A stretch of DNA of 64,000 bases from RGIG7179 sp051893555 (GCA_051893555.1 JBJFHL010000086.1:22907-86906); one strand, 5' to 3'. Shown: positions 16,620 through 28,094, counted from the stretch's first letter. Program-made: numbers and translations. The notes: generated by a model from the sequence alone, not told the origin.

Positions 16620-18673
16620 CTTGCAAGGGTCGCCTGCGGAAGATTCAGATACTCGGCAGCCTTTCGCGTTGTTCCTTCTTTTTTCAGTGCATAGGCGATC
16701 AGCCTGCGTTCCTGTTCCTCCATAATCTGGTTGAAGTCTACCATGTCTTCCCTGCTGACTTCCTTCCGCAGGTTTATGATCATTTCTTCATAGACCGTAT
16801 CGTTGAGCAGATGCTCCACCGCTTCGCCGCCGATGACTCTCTCCCGTTCACTGATGTACAGACGATGAATCACATTTTCCAGTTCCCGTACATTGCCCGG
16901 CCAGTGATAGTCCTCCAGCTTTTCCACCGCTTCCGGCGACAGCACCTTGTCCACACCGTATTTTTTATTATAGTTCTTCAGAAAAGCTTCCGACAGACAC
17001 AGAATGTCTTCCTTCCTGTCCCGCAGAGCCGGCACCTCGATGGAGCAGATATTCAGGCGGTAAAACAAGTCTTCTCTGAATTTTCCTTCCTCCACCAGCT
17101 TCCGCAGCGGCACATTGTTCGCGCAGATAACCCGCACATTGGCATGGCGCTGTTCCGTTCCGCCGACCCGGTAGTAAGTATTGTCCTGCAGCACCCGAAG
17201 CAGCTTGGACTGCATGTTCAGGGACAGGCTTCCGATTTCATCCAGAAACAGGGTTCCGTTATTGGCAATCTCAAAATATCCTTCCTTGCCGGTGTTTTGT
17301 GCACCGGTGAAAGATCCTTTTTCATAGCCGAAAAATTCCGATTCCGCCAGATTTTCCTGAATCGTAGCGCAGTTGATACGGATACAGGGTTTCCCCTGCC
17401 GCGGACTGTTCTGGTGGATGATGTTAAATACTTTCTCTTTTCCGACGCCGGTCTCTCCCTGGATGATGACATTGCAATCATACTGGGCTACATTGAGCGC
17501 CTCCTCCACCATAGCCCTGGTCACCGGACTCTGATACACAAAGTCGTCAATACGCTGCACTGCTGCCGATGTGGTACTGCCGCGTCGTCCCCTTCTGCCG
17601 TCGAACCGTTTCTTTTTTTTCAGTCTGTAGATGGAATCCAGACGCTCCAGATTAGGACTGACCGCCTGGATCAGCTTCACGGCATAATCGTAGGCATCCT
17701 TGTCAAAGCCGTCCAGCGCATAAGGCGTCACTTCTTTTCCCATGGAATCTGCCACCAGTATGCCGACAGAATAATTATTCTGCAGGCTGGCATAGAACAC
17801 GGTGCCGTGTTCCCGCACCAGCAGTGTCGCCAGGGTCTCTGAACCGGAGATGTCTTCCAGGTTGATCACCGCATCCACAGGCAGATCGTTTTTTTCCTCG
17901 TCCCGGATCTGCCGCCACGCTTCCAGCGGCTGGCTCAGATCTACGAAACAGGTATGCTCGATGACCGGCTGAAATGCCGAAATAATTTCTGCTTCTGTGA
18001 GATTTCCCAGAGAATGCTTGTCCAGCACTGCAGTTACCATCGTGCTTTCTCCGAAACAGTCTCTGAGGATCTGGGCGTAAAGCAGAGTGGTTACCAGGTT
18101 ACCGCCGATGATGACGGCGCGCTCTGCCTTCCGTTCACTGACCGCCTGCCGCACACCGAGAAAGTTTCCTTCTTCATCGATGGCCGTCAGGAGATATTTG
18201 GCGGAGACCTCCCCCGTATACCGGATCAGACTGGTGGCTTCAAAGCAAATCACATATCCCTGGCACTCCATCTGGCCGTAATTGTAATCCAGATGGCTGA
18301 TGCGGTCGATATGCATGGCTAAACCTGTGATCGATGACTGGCTGAACACCCGATCGCCCACCGCCAGTCCATCCGCCTCTACCTCACTGCCGATTTCCTC
18401 TATGGTTCCCATGAAAAGGCCGCCGCTGCCCGTAAAGGGATTATGCAGTTTTCCCCGTTCTTCTATGATCTGCATGATCCGTGCTTTGATACGCATTTCA
18501 TCATACCCGCAGTGGCTGCAGATCTGATTGAAATTATCCCATTCTATATGCACTTTTTCCAGACGGATCCGGATTTCTTTCGGACCGATCTGCCGCTGGT
18601 TATCCAGTTTCCATGCCGTTGCCGGAACCGCACCCTTTGGTTCCATGACCCGGCTGACACCGAAATCCTTCAT
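16595..18673 (-). CDS. Sigma-54 activator with 3,5-diaminohexanoate dehydrogenase-like sensor domain
   Basis: 692 aa. Residues about 5-345 resemble L-erythro-3,5-diaminohexanoate dehydrogenase (Kdd) of lysine fermentation: SRVMEPKGAVPATAWKLDN, ICSHCGYDEMRIKARI, then NPFTGSGGLFMGTIEEIG and TVFYASLQNNYSVG. The nucleotide-binding glycine loop reads VIIGGNLVTTLL (187-198), so the third glycine pattern of the enzyme is not kept and a sensing rather than catalytic role is likely. Residues 375-620 are the AAA+ domain: Walker A GETGVGKE (406-413), GSFTGA (453-458) for sigma-54 contact, Walker B TLFLDEIG (474-481). The C-terminal 40 residues form a Fis-type helix-turn-helix (TTRKAAEYLNLPQATLARK). Two sigma-54 promoters lie close by on the other strand. 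The inferred ligand is a lysine-fermentation intermediate. Confidence 0.9.
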   Translation of the reverse strand: MKDFGVSRVMEPKGAVPATAWKLDNQRQIGPKEIRIRLEKVHIEWDNFNQICSHCGYDEMRIKARIMQIIEERGKLHNPFTGSGGLFMGTIEEIGSEVEADGLAVGDRVFSQSSITGLAMHIDRISHLDYNYGQMECQGYVICFEATSLIRYTGEVSAKYLLTAIDEEGNFLGVRQAVSERKAERAVIIGGNLVTTLLYAQILRDCFGESTMVTAVLDKHSLGNLTEAEIISAFQPVIEHTCFVDLSQPLEAWRQIRDEEKNDLPVDAVINLEDISGSETLATLLVREHGTVFYASLQNNYSVGILVADSMGKEVTPYALDGFDKDAYDYAVKLIQAVSPNLERLDSIYRLKKKKRFDGRRGRRGSTTSAAVQRIDDFVYQSPVTRAMVEEALNVAQYDCNVIIQGETGVGKEKVFNIIHQNSPRQGKPCIRINCATIQENLAESEFFGYEKGSFTGAQNTGKEGYFEIANNGTLFLDEIGSLSLNMQSKLLRVLQDNTYYRVGGTEQRHANVRVICANNVPLRKLVEEGKFREDLFYRLNICSIEVPALRDRKEDILCLSEAFLKNYNKKYGVDKVLSPEAVEKLEDYHWPGNVRELENVIHRLYISERERVIGGEAVEHLLNDTVYEEMIINLRKEVSREDMVDFNQIMEEQERRLIAYALKKEGTTRKAAEYLNLPQATLARKKIRYGL

Positions 18674-18779
18674 TTCCCTTCATCACCCTCTTTTCAACGA
18701 TTGTTGAATCTTTCTCTGTTTTTTCTTACTTATTTATTATATAGAGTACGACATCTTCCGTCAATACCTTTGCACCATT

Positions 18780-18821
18780 TTTGAATCAAATTACATTTTT
18801 ATGGTTCATTTTTGATTCAAA
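18780..18821. promoter_or_regulatory. Candidate enhancer sites for the sigma-54 activator
   Basis: TTTGAATCAAA (18780-18790) and its exact complement TTTGATTCAAA (18811-18821) lie 31 bp apart and about 105-145 bp upstream of the sigma-54 promoter of the NhaC gene, the usual position for activator-binding sites. The surrounding 18674-19003 gap contains no gene; a further palindrome TTCAACGATTGTTGAA lies at about 18691-18706 near the activator start. Confidence 0.5.
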
Positions 18822-18925
18822 ATGTTATTTTTTCTGAAAATTCTGTATTTTATTTTGTGCTTCTTTGCCACGCTAAACCATTGAAAAATACACATTTGCT
18901 AATAAAATGCTAAAATTCTGTCGAT

Positions 18926-18942
18926 TTGGCTCGATTCCTGCA
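18926..18942 (+). promoter_or_regulatory. Sigma-54 promoter of the NhaC-family antiporter gene
   Basis: TTGGCTCGATTCCTGCA: GG (18928-18929) and GC (18940-18941) are 10 bp apart as required; two of the less invariant positions differ from YTGGCACGrNNNTTGCW. The start codon is 62 bp downstream. Confidence 0.75.
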
Positions 18943-19003
18943 TAATATTATTAAAGCATTTATTGCGGAGTGTATTATTATTTGTTATGAAAAGGAGAAA
19001 AAA

Positions 19004-20476
19004 ATGAACGTTGTAGTTGGGTTTCTGAAATTCGTCCCGGTATTCGTTCTGGCCGGCCTGATGATTCAGGGGCAGGATGCAATGATCGCTGCACCGATCG
19101 CTTTCCTGGTTGCAGTTGTGGTTGCAATGCTGGTCGAAAAGAAGAAGTGGCAGGAATGTCTGGATTCCGCCATGGGTTCTGTAAAAAACATTTTAGTGGC
19201 ATTATTTATTCTCATGCTTGCTTACGTCATGGCAAACTGCTTCATGGCCTTCGGCGTAGGCGCTTCCGTAGTAAACATCGCGCTGAAACTGGGTGTCACC
19301 GCAAAAACCGTTGCCTGCGTAGGTCTGGTATGTACCGCGGTTCTTTCCGTAGCAACCGGTACTTCCTGGGGTACCTTCGCAGCCTGCGCACCGATTTTCC
19401 TGTGGTTATCCCACATCGTAGGCGGCGATATCTATCTGACGGTATGCGCGATCGCAGGCGGTGCCTGCTTCGGCGATAACATCGGTCTGATTTCCGATAC
19501 GACCATCGTATCCTCCGGTATTCAGGGGGTACAGGTTACCGACAGAATCCGCCACCAGGGCGTATGGTCCATTAGCTGTCTGGTACTGGCAGCCATCGCA
19601 TTCTTCATTGCTGCTGTTGTCATGGGTCTCAACGGCACCGGAGATGCTTCCACGGTAATGGACAACATCACACCGGAGATCAGAGACTTCCTGCTGGAAG
19701 AGCGTCCGGCTGCACTGGATCTTCTGGACCAGGTAGCAAACGGCGTGGCACTGTACATGGTCATTCCTCTGATCCTGGTAATCGTACTGGCCGTCATGGG
19801 TGTAAATACCTTCGCCTGCATCGGCTCCGGTATTGTTTCTTCTTATGTGCTTGGCCTCTTCGCAGGAACCGCCTGCTCCATTCAGGAGTTCCTGGACAAC
19901 TTCTTATATACCGGTATTGAAGATGCCGGTTCCTGGGTTGTTCCTATGATGATGTGGGTTGCTGCCTTCGGCGGTGTAATGCAGTGCATGGATGCTTTCG
20001 CACCTCTGGCAAAACTGATTGCAATGCTGTCCAAGAAGGTAAGACACCTGTTAGGCTGGAACGCAGTGCTGTCCCTGCTGGGTAATGCTGCTCTGGCTGA
20101 CGAAATGGCACAGATCGTTACCATCGGACCGGTTATCAAGCAGGTTACCGAAGATAACGTCGTATGTGAAACCGAAGAAGCTGCTTACAAGCTGAAGCTG
20201 AGAAACGCAACCTTCGGCGACGCCATGGGTGTATTCGGTTCCCAGCTGATTCCTTGGCACGTATACCTGGGCTTCTATGTAGGTATCGCAGCCGGTGTAT
20301 ATCCGCTGGTAGAACTGACAAACTTTGACTTCATCAAGTTCAACTTCATGGCTATGATCGCAGTTATTTCCCTGCTGATCCTGACCTTCACCGGCCTTGA
20401 CAGATTCGTTCCGATGTTCAAGATGCCGACAGAGCCGGAAGTTCAGCTGAAGAAGAACATGAAAAAAGCTGCTTAA
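19004..20476 (+). CDS. NhaC-family Na+/H+ antiporter or amino-acid antiporter
   Basis: 490 aa; the ATG at 19004 follows AAAGGAG. About 11-12 membrane segments are visible. Typical NhaC-superfamily motifs include ATGTSWGTFAACAPIFLWL, GGACFGDNIGLISDTTIVSS and GNAALADEMAQIVTIGPV. Members exchange Na+ for H+ or couple amino-acid transport to Na+. A sigma-54 promoter, control by the adjacent activator and two nearby LysO genes favour a role in uptake or exchange of a fermented amino acid such as lysine, but the substrate is an inference. A strong terminator follows. Confidence 0.88.
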   Translation: MNVVVGFLKFVPVFVLAGLMIQGQDAMIAAPIAFLVAVVVAMLVEKKKWQECLDSAMGSVKNILVALFILMLAYVMANCFMAFGVGASVVNIALKLGVTAKTVACVGLVCTAVLSVATGTSWGTFAACAPIFLWLSHIVGGDIYLTVCAIAGGACFGDNIGLISDTTIVSSGIQGVQVTDRIRHQGVWSISCLVLAAIAFFIAAVVMGLNGTGDASTVMDNITPEIRDFLLEERPAALDLLDQVANGVALYMVIPLILVIVLAVMGVNTFACIGSGIVSSYVLGLFAGTACSIQEFLDNFLYTGIEDAGSWVVPMMMWVAAFGGVMQCMDAFAPLAKLIAMLSKKVRHLLGWNAVLSLLGNAALADEMAQIVTIGPVIKQVTEDNVVCETEEAAYKLKLRNATFGDAMGVFGSQLIPWHVYLGFYVGIAAGVYPLVELTNFDFIKFNFMAMIAVISLLILTFTGLDRFVPMFKMPTEPEVQLKKNMKKAA

Positions 20477-20531
20477 TCCGCAGCCCTGAAAGATATAGAA
20501 TACTGACAACACTGAAAAGCATAAATGCCCT

Positions 20532-20568
20532 GCAGAGCATATCCTTCCCGGATATGCTCTGCTTTTTT
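20532..20568 (+). terminator. Terminator of the NhaC-family gene
   Basis: GCAGAGCATATCC pairs perfectly with GGATATGCTCTGC around TTCCC, followed by TTTTTT. Confidence 0.95.
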
Positions 20569-20580
20569 CTACAGTTTGTG

Positions 20581-21291
20581 TCACGCTTCCTGTTCCGGCA
20601 TCCGAAGGCCCATGGCGTGGCTCACCGGCAGGGAAAAAACGATGGACTTTGCCTCACTTTCCAGTCCCGCCTGCTCCATAATGGCTTTCATGATGGTATT
20701 TCTCCCCTGCGCCGGTGTAACGATCAGATGAAGTTCTTTTTCATCTGCGATGGAAAATCCAAAGAACTTCTCGCTGTGGCTGCCTCCGGTGCCCCGTGCC
20801 TTGAGGACAGTTCCGCCGGAAGCACCCGCGCTGCGGGCCGCATCCATGATCAGATCCGTATACCCCTCATTGGCAATGACAAAAATCAGTTCATGTTCTG
20901 TGCGGATTGCCATAGTTTCTCTCCTTTCTGCCATACGCTCTTTTCTGCCCTGCGTGTGCAGAGTCTGACCTTCCATGACATATTCCAGGCTGGTCCTGCC
21001 TCCCACGCTGTTCAGCGGTACTGCAATGACAATTCCATTTCCCGGTGCATCAATATACAGCTTCCGCCGGAAGCTGCGGAGCAGCGGCCCCATCCCTGCC
21101 ATTGTAACCACTGCAAGGCTCACTGCTTTCTGGCTTGGATTCAGATACAGGTAATCCAGCACTTCCGGCGGCGCTGTACCTTCCCCCAGCGCTACATCCA
21201 CCGCAAACACATTGTTTTCCTGAAACAACTGAACAACCTGCTCCGATCTGTCCCGATCGGTGACTGCCATGACCAGATATAATCCGTTCAT
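20581..21291 (-). CDS. P-II-like protein, two tandem PII-type domains
   Basis: 236 aa; the ATG at 21291 (MNGLYLVMAV) has AAAGGA upstream, 18 bases inside the longest frame. The C-terminal half shows GlnB-like features: ELIFVIANEGYTDLIMDAARSAGASGGTVLKARGTG, with the glycine-rich loop, and LHLIVTPAQGRNTIMKAIMEQAG. The N-terminal half resembles a second, diverged ferredoxin-like PII fold (LVMAVTDRDRSEQVVQLF, GNGIVIAVPLNSVGG). PII proteins bind ATP/ADP and 2-oxoglutarate and gate transporters or enzymes. It starts 14 bp after the DUF1538 transporter gene, implying that it regulates that transporter. Confidence 0.8.
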   Translation of the reverse strand: MNGLYLVMAVTDRDRSEQVVQLFQENNVFAVDVALGEGTAPPEVLDYLYLNPSQKAVSLAVVTMAGMGPLLRSFRRKLYIDAPGNGIVIAVPLNSVGGRTSLEYVMEGQTLHTQGRKERMAERRETMAIRTEHELIFVIANEGYTDLIMDAARSAGASGGTVLKARGTGGSHSEKFFGFSIADEKELHLIVTPAQGRNTIMKAIMEQAGLESEAKSIVFSLPVSHAMGLRMPEQEA

Positions 21292-21305
21292 AGATGATTC
21301 CTTTC

Positions 21306-22835
21306 TCACACTTCAATAATATCGTAGTCCCCATATCCGCTGATTCTGCGCTGGATTCGGCTGCGTACCTCGTCCTCCTTCTTCTTTCTCCGCACATATG
21401 CCACTCCCAGGATCTGAATCGTGATCAGCGGAGTCATGGCCACCATGGCCACCACGCCGAAAGCGTCTGTTACAATCCGATCCAGGCCGCCGATGGCTTC
21501 GCAGGCTCCCATGGCAAAAGGAAGCAGAAAGGTAGCTGTCATAGGTCCGGATGCAACACCGCCGGAGTCAAATGCGATGGCCGTAAAGATCTTCGGAACC
21601 ACAAACGACAGCCCAAGGGCCAACGCGTATCCCGGAATCAGAAGATACATCACTGAAATACCTGTGATGACCCGGATCATCGCCAGCGCCAGAGAAACTG
21701 CCACGCCGATGGACAGGGACACTGACATAGCCTTTCCCGGTATGGATCCGGCGGTAATGGTTTCCACCTGTTTGTTCAGCACGTGCACTGCCGGTTCTGC
21801 CTGTACAATGAAATACCCCATTACCATAGCCAGCGGCACCAGAATCCAGTAATATGCCGAACTTCCGATCATCTTGCCGATGTAGTTTCCCACCGGCATA
21901 AATCCCACATTGACACCGGTCAGAAACAAAACCAGCCCTGCATAGGTGGATGCCAGTCCCGCACAGATGCGAAGCAGCGCCCGCTTTCCCAGGTGCAGAA
22001 AAAAAATCTGAAACAGTGCAAAAAATGCCGCAATCGGCGCCAGTGCCAGTGCGACTTCCTTCAGATAGACAGGCAGACCCTGCAGAAAAAGCAGAATGCT
22101 GTCCCTGGAAGTTTCTGTACAGGGGATCTCCACCGGTGTATACGTTCCCTCTGCGGGATACAGCAGGCCCAGCACCAGTACAGCCAGTACCGGTCCAATG
22201 GAGCACAGCGCCACCAGTCCGAAGCTGTCATCCCCCGCATGGCGGTCGCTTCGAATCGAAGATACGCCCACCCCCAGCGCCATGATAAACGGCACTGTCA
22301 TGGGGCCTGTCGTCACACCGCCTGAATCAAATGCAACGGCCCAGAAATCCTTCGGTACCTGCAGTGCCAGAAGAAATATCAGTGCATAAAAGCCAATCAG
22401 AAGCCAGGAAAGACGAATTCCCAGCAGAATACGAAGCATGGCAATGACAAGAAAAACACCTACGCCCAAAGCGACAGCGCCAATAATGATCCCATTGGGA
22501 ATACTCGGTACCTGTCCCGCCAGCACCTGCAGATCCGGTTCCGAAATGGTAATAATCACGCCCAGCAGAAAGCTGACCAGCACAATCACCCACAGCTTTC
22601 TGGATCTGGTAATGCAGGCACCGGCCTTGTTTCCGATCGGTGTCATCGCCGTATCCGCCCCAAGGGTGAAAAACGCCATTCCAGCCACCAGCATCACTGC
22701 CCCGGCAATGAAGGACACCAGCATGCTGTTTGGTATGGGGGTGATGGTAAAACAGAGCATGAGCACAATCAGTGTAATCGGCAATACCGAAGAAACTGCT
22801 TCGTTTGTCTTTTCACGCAATAATTTTCTGCTCAG
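21306..22835 (-). CDS. DUF1538 membrane protein (putative transporter), probable CTG start
   Basis: 509 aa with about 14 membrane segments. Two homologous halves each contain the DUF1538 motifs ADTAMTPIGNKAG or GFMPVGNYIGKMIG, ISEPDLQVLAGQVP or QAEPAVHVLNKQVE, and AFDSGGVTTGPMTVPF or AFDSGGVASGPMTATF. The frame stays open to 23060 through the tRNA, but no ATG, GTG or TTG sits near the expected N-terminus. CTG at 22835 lies 8 bp after AGGAGG (22844-22849), so a CTG start is proposed. The ATG beside the same ribosome-binding site is in another frame and encodes only nine codons. It is co-transcribed with the PII-like gene. Substrate unknown. Confidence 0.82.
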   Translation of the reverse strand: MSRKLLREKTNEAVSSVLPITLIVLMLCFTITPIPNSMLVSFIAGAVMLVAGMAFFTLGADTAMTPIGNKAGACITRSRKLWVIVLVSFLLGVIITISEPDLQVLAGQVPSIPNGIIIGAVALGVGVFLVIAMLRILLGIRLSWLLIGFYALIFLLALQVPKDFWAVAFDSGGVTTGPMTVPFIMALGVGVSSIRSDRHAGDDSFGLVALCSIGPVLAVLVLGLLYPAEGTYTPVEIPCTETSRDSILLFLQGLPVYLKEVALALAPIAAFFALFQIFFLHLGKRALLRICAGLASTYAGLVLFLTGVNVGFMPVGNYIGKMIGSSAYYWILVPLAMVMGYFIVQAEPAVHVLNKQVETITAGSIPGKAMSVSLSIGVAVSLALAMIRVITGISVMYLLIPGYALALGLSFVVPKIFTAIAFDSGGVASGPMTATFLLPFAMGACEAIGGLDRIVTDAFGVVAMVAMTPLITIQILGVAYVRRKKKEDEVRSRIQRRISGYGDYDIIEV

Positions 22836-22867
22836 TTTGCATTCCTCCTTCCCGAATAGAAAACGAT

Positions 22868-22892
22868 GACCGTCCTTCAAATCCGGGCGGTC
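22868..22892 (-). other. Hairpin in the leader of the DUF1538 gene
   Basis: GACCGTCC and GGGCGGTC pair (one G-T) about 35-60 bp upstream of the proposed start. Nothing else was recognised between this gene and the tRNA terminator. Meaning unknown. Confidence 0.3.
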
Positions 22893-23036
22893 AGCATGTA
22901 TATTACCTGATTCTATTGTACTGTATTTTCTGGTCTGAGGCAAAGGATTCCTGCCCTCCTGCCGCAGTTTTAACGCTCCCTTAGCGACTGTGGTCGTGCC
23001 CTCCGAGTTCGAGCCTCCTTCTTCTGTTTGACCAAA

Positions 23037-23066
23037 AGAAAAAACCGTGTCCAGTGACACGGTTTT
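23037..23066 (-). terminator. Terminator of the tRNA-Pro gene
   Basis: On the minus strand AACCGTGTC pairs with GACACGGTT around ACTG and is followed by TTTTCTTTT. Confidence 0.85.
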
Positions 23067-23070
23067 CGTT

Positions 23071-23146
23071 TGGTCGGAGTGTGGAGGCTCGAACTCCAGG
23101 CCTCTGCGTCCCGAACGCAGCGCGCTACCAACTGCGCTACACCCCG
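23071..23146 (-). tRNA. tRNA-Pro (anticodon CGG)
   Basis: 76 nt including an encoded CCA. The acceptor stem CGGGGTG/CACTCCG pairs with one G-T. The D-arm contains GTAGCGCAGTTGGTAGC, the anticodon stem CTGCG/CGCAG encloses TTCGGGA (CGG, reads CCG codons), and the T-arm contains GTTCGAG. A terminator follows directly. Confidence 0.97.
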
Positions 23147-23263
23147 ATATGTCCTGCGAGCAAATGCAAACTTCAACAACTCACAGCAACATATATTATA
23201 TCACAGTCCCCGAAAAATGGAAGTGTTTTTTTGCAAATTTTTATGTTTTTTTGTAAGTGCTTA

Positions 23264-24454
23264 TTACCGCACCAGCAGCCGCTGTATCCCCTTATCCAGG
23301 CCGTCCAGCGTCAGCTCAAACATGGGGATCTGCTTCCCGACCTCCTGTATGGTCCGGGAACCCCAGGCAAAACGCCAGCGTTCTTCTTTGATGGGGTTCA
23401 GCCAGATGCACTTCTGAAAGCGTCGTGTGAACTTTTCCAGCCAGACAGCACCCGGTTCCTCGTTATAGGTGTACCAGTCATTGCAGCCGCCCCGGGCCAT
23501 CAGTTCATAAGGGGACATGGCGGCATCCCCTACGAAAATCACCTTGTATTCGCTGTCCAGATTCCGTAGCAGCCATTCCGTTTCCAGCCACTCGCCGTGG
23601 CGGCAGTGGGGCGTCGTATACAAATAATCGTATACACAGTTATGGAAGTAATATGTCCGCAGATCCTTCAGATGTGTCGACTGGTGCAGGGCCTGAAACA
23701 GCTGGTTGCAGAGCCGTGCATGCTGTGCCATGGAACCATCGGAATCAATGAGCAAAAGCAGTTTCACCGTGTTTTTTCTCGGCTTTTCATACACAAGCTT
23801 CAGAATTCCCGCATTCTCACAAGTAGCGTCGATGGTGCCGTCAATGTCCAGTTCCGTTTTCGCTCCTTCCACCCGGGTGGAAAACTGGCGCAGCTTGCGG
23901 AAGGCCATCTGAAACTGTCGGATATCCAGTTCCTGATCCTGACGGAAATCCCGGAAATTTCGTTCTCCTGCCACTTTTACCGCAGACTGGTGGCGTCCGT
24001 AGCCACCCACCCGGATGCCTGCCGGATTGTAGCCGCCATGGCCCATAGCCGAGGTGCCGCCGGTTCCGATCCAGTAATTTCCGCCGTCATGTTTTTCCGT
24101 CTGCTCCGCCAGCCGTTCCTGAAACATCTTCATCAGCTCATCGAAGTCATATTCCTTCGCCCAGTCCGGACGGTCTCTGAGATCCCGCTCCAGCTCCCCC
24201 TGATTCAGCCAGTCCCAGAGCTCCGCAGGAATATCATCCACCGTCTCCACGCCTTCGAAATACTTTGCAAAGGCCAGATCAAAGGCATCATAATCGGCCT
24301 CCGTCTTCACCAGAACATTTCGGCAAAGATAATAGAATTCCAACAGCGAATTGCCAGCCATTCCCTGGTCCAGTGCATCCATCAGCACCAGCCATTCATC
24401 CAGCGATACGGAAAGTCCCCGCTCCCGCAGTGCCAGCATAAACTCAATAAACAT
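23264..24454 (-). CDS. VWA domain protein of a MoxR-VWA pair (COG3825-like)
   Basis: 396 aa. N-terminal helical region (about 1-110), a Gly-rich middle (GGNYWIGTGGTSAMGHGGYN), and a C-terminal von Willebrand factor A fold with MIDAS-type motif LLLIDSDGSM at about residues 231-240 and VIFVGDAAMSPYELM later. It overlaps the upstream MoxR ATPase gene by 11 nt. Such pairs act as chaperone-like modules that mature or insert metal into partner enzymes; the client here is not identifiable, and pyruvate phosphate dikinase upstream is separated by a terminator. Confidence 0.88.
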   Translation of the reverse strand: MFIEFMLALRERGLSVSLDEWLVLMDALDQGMAGNSLLEFYYLCRNVLVKTEADYDAFDLAFAKYFEGVETVDDIPAELWDWLNQGELERDLRDRPDWAKEYDFDELMKMFQERLAEQTEKHDGGNYWIGTGGTSAMGHGGYNPAGIRVGGYGRHQSAVKVAGERNFRDFRQDQELDIRQFQMAFRKLRQFSTRVEGAKTELDIDGTIDATCENAGILKLVYEKPRKNTVKLLLLIDSDGSMAQHARLCNQLFQALHQSTHLKDLRTYYFHNCVYDYLYTTPHCRHGEWLETEWLLRNLDSEYKVIFVGDAAMSPYELMARGGCNDWYTYNEEPGAVWLEKFTRRFQKCIWLNPIKEERWRFAWGSRTIQEVGKQIPMFELTLDGLDKGIQRLLVR

Positions 24455-25259
24455 GCCGGTAGCCTTTCACCACGTCGATATCCTGGTTCTTTTTCAGAAG
24501 AACACCGATGTACGGTATGTTTTCTTTGATCTTTTTCACATCCACACCGGAAATCTGCAGTGCCTGGATCCAGTCCAGCAGCTCGGATGTGCTGGGTTTT
24601 TTCATGATCTGCCGCATGCCGCGGATGTCGTAGAATGCTTCGATGGCCGCATCCACCAGTTTCCGGTCCAGATCACCGAAATGTACCTGGATGATCTCCC
24701 GGATCTTTTCCTGGTCCGGGAACTCGATGTAATGGAAAATGCACCGGCGCAAAAAGGCATCCGGCAGTTCCTTTTCCGCATTGGAAGTAATGATAACGAT
24801 AGGACGATGTTTCGTCTTTATGGTTTCCTTGGTTTCGGGAATATAGAATTCCATACGGTCCAGCTCCCAGAGCAGATCGTTGGGGAACTCCAGATCAGCC
24901 TTGTCGATTTCATCGATCAGCAGCACCACCTGTTCCTCCGATGCAAAGGCCTCTCCCAGTTTTCCCAACTTGATATACCGTTTAATATCGGATACGTCAC
25001 CCTCACCAAACTGGCTGTCATAGAGCCGCTGTACCGTATCATAAACGTAGAGTCCTTCCTGGGCCTTGGTAGTGGACTTGATTCCCCAGACAATCAGCTT
25101 CATATCCAGGGATTCTGCAATGGCTTCTGCCAGCATGGTTTTTCCCGTACCCGGCTCTCCTTTTATCAGCAGCGGCTTCTTCAGAGCAATGGCCACATTG
25201 ACTGCATTCATCAGCTCTTTGGTCGCCACATAGTTTTCACTTCCCGTAAATTTCTTCAT
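24444..25259 (-). CDS. MoxR-family AAA+ ATPase
   Basis: 271 aa; the ATG at 25259 has GAGG seven bases upstream, while the in-frame ATG at 25265 is too close to it. Walker A is GEPGTGKTM near residue 37-45, Walker B VVLLIDEIDKAD near 115, a sensor IVIITSNAEKELPDAFLRRC near 155, and an arginine finger region follows. MoxR ATPases work with VWA partners on protein complexes. It is translationally coupled with the VWA gene downstream. Confidence 0.92.
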   Translation of the reverse strand: MKKFTGSENYVATKELMNAVNVAIALKKPLLIKGEPGTGKTMLAEAIAESLDMKLIVWGIKSTTKAQEGLYVYDTVQRLYDSQFGEGDVSDIKRYIKLGKLGEAFASEEQVVLLIDEIDKADLEFPNDLLWELDRMEFYIPETKETIKTKHRPIVIITSNAEKELPDAFLRRCIFHYIEFPDQEKIREIIQVHFGDLDRKLVDAAIEAFYDIRGMRQIMKKPSTSELLDWIQALQISGVDVKKIKENIPYIGVLLKKNQDIDVVKGYRHVY

Positions 25260-25394
25260 CGTCATACCTCATTCTCGTCTTTTTTCAAAAATGTCTCATT
25301 CTCAGGAATGCGTACTGTTTTATCATACCACAAAATCCGCATGCACGCAATTTTTCTCCTCTTAAAACTTTTTTCGGTGCAAAACGTGTGCAAT

Positions 25395-25440
25395 ATAAAA
25401 GGCGCTTCGCCCACGGCTTTTCACCAGCAGACGAAGCGTC
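25395..25440 (-). terminator. Terminator of ppdK
   Basis: GCGCTTCG (25402-25409) pairs with CGAAGCGT (25432-25439, one G-T). On the minus strand it is followed by CTTTTATATT, 27 bp after the ppdK stop. Confidence 0.7.
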
Positions 25441-25466
25441 AATTCACATTTTCATTCAGATTCAGT

Positions 25467-28094
<2,628 letters not shown>

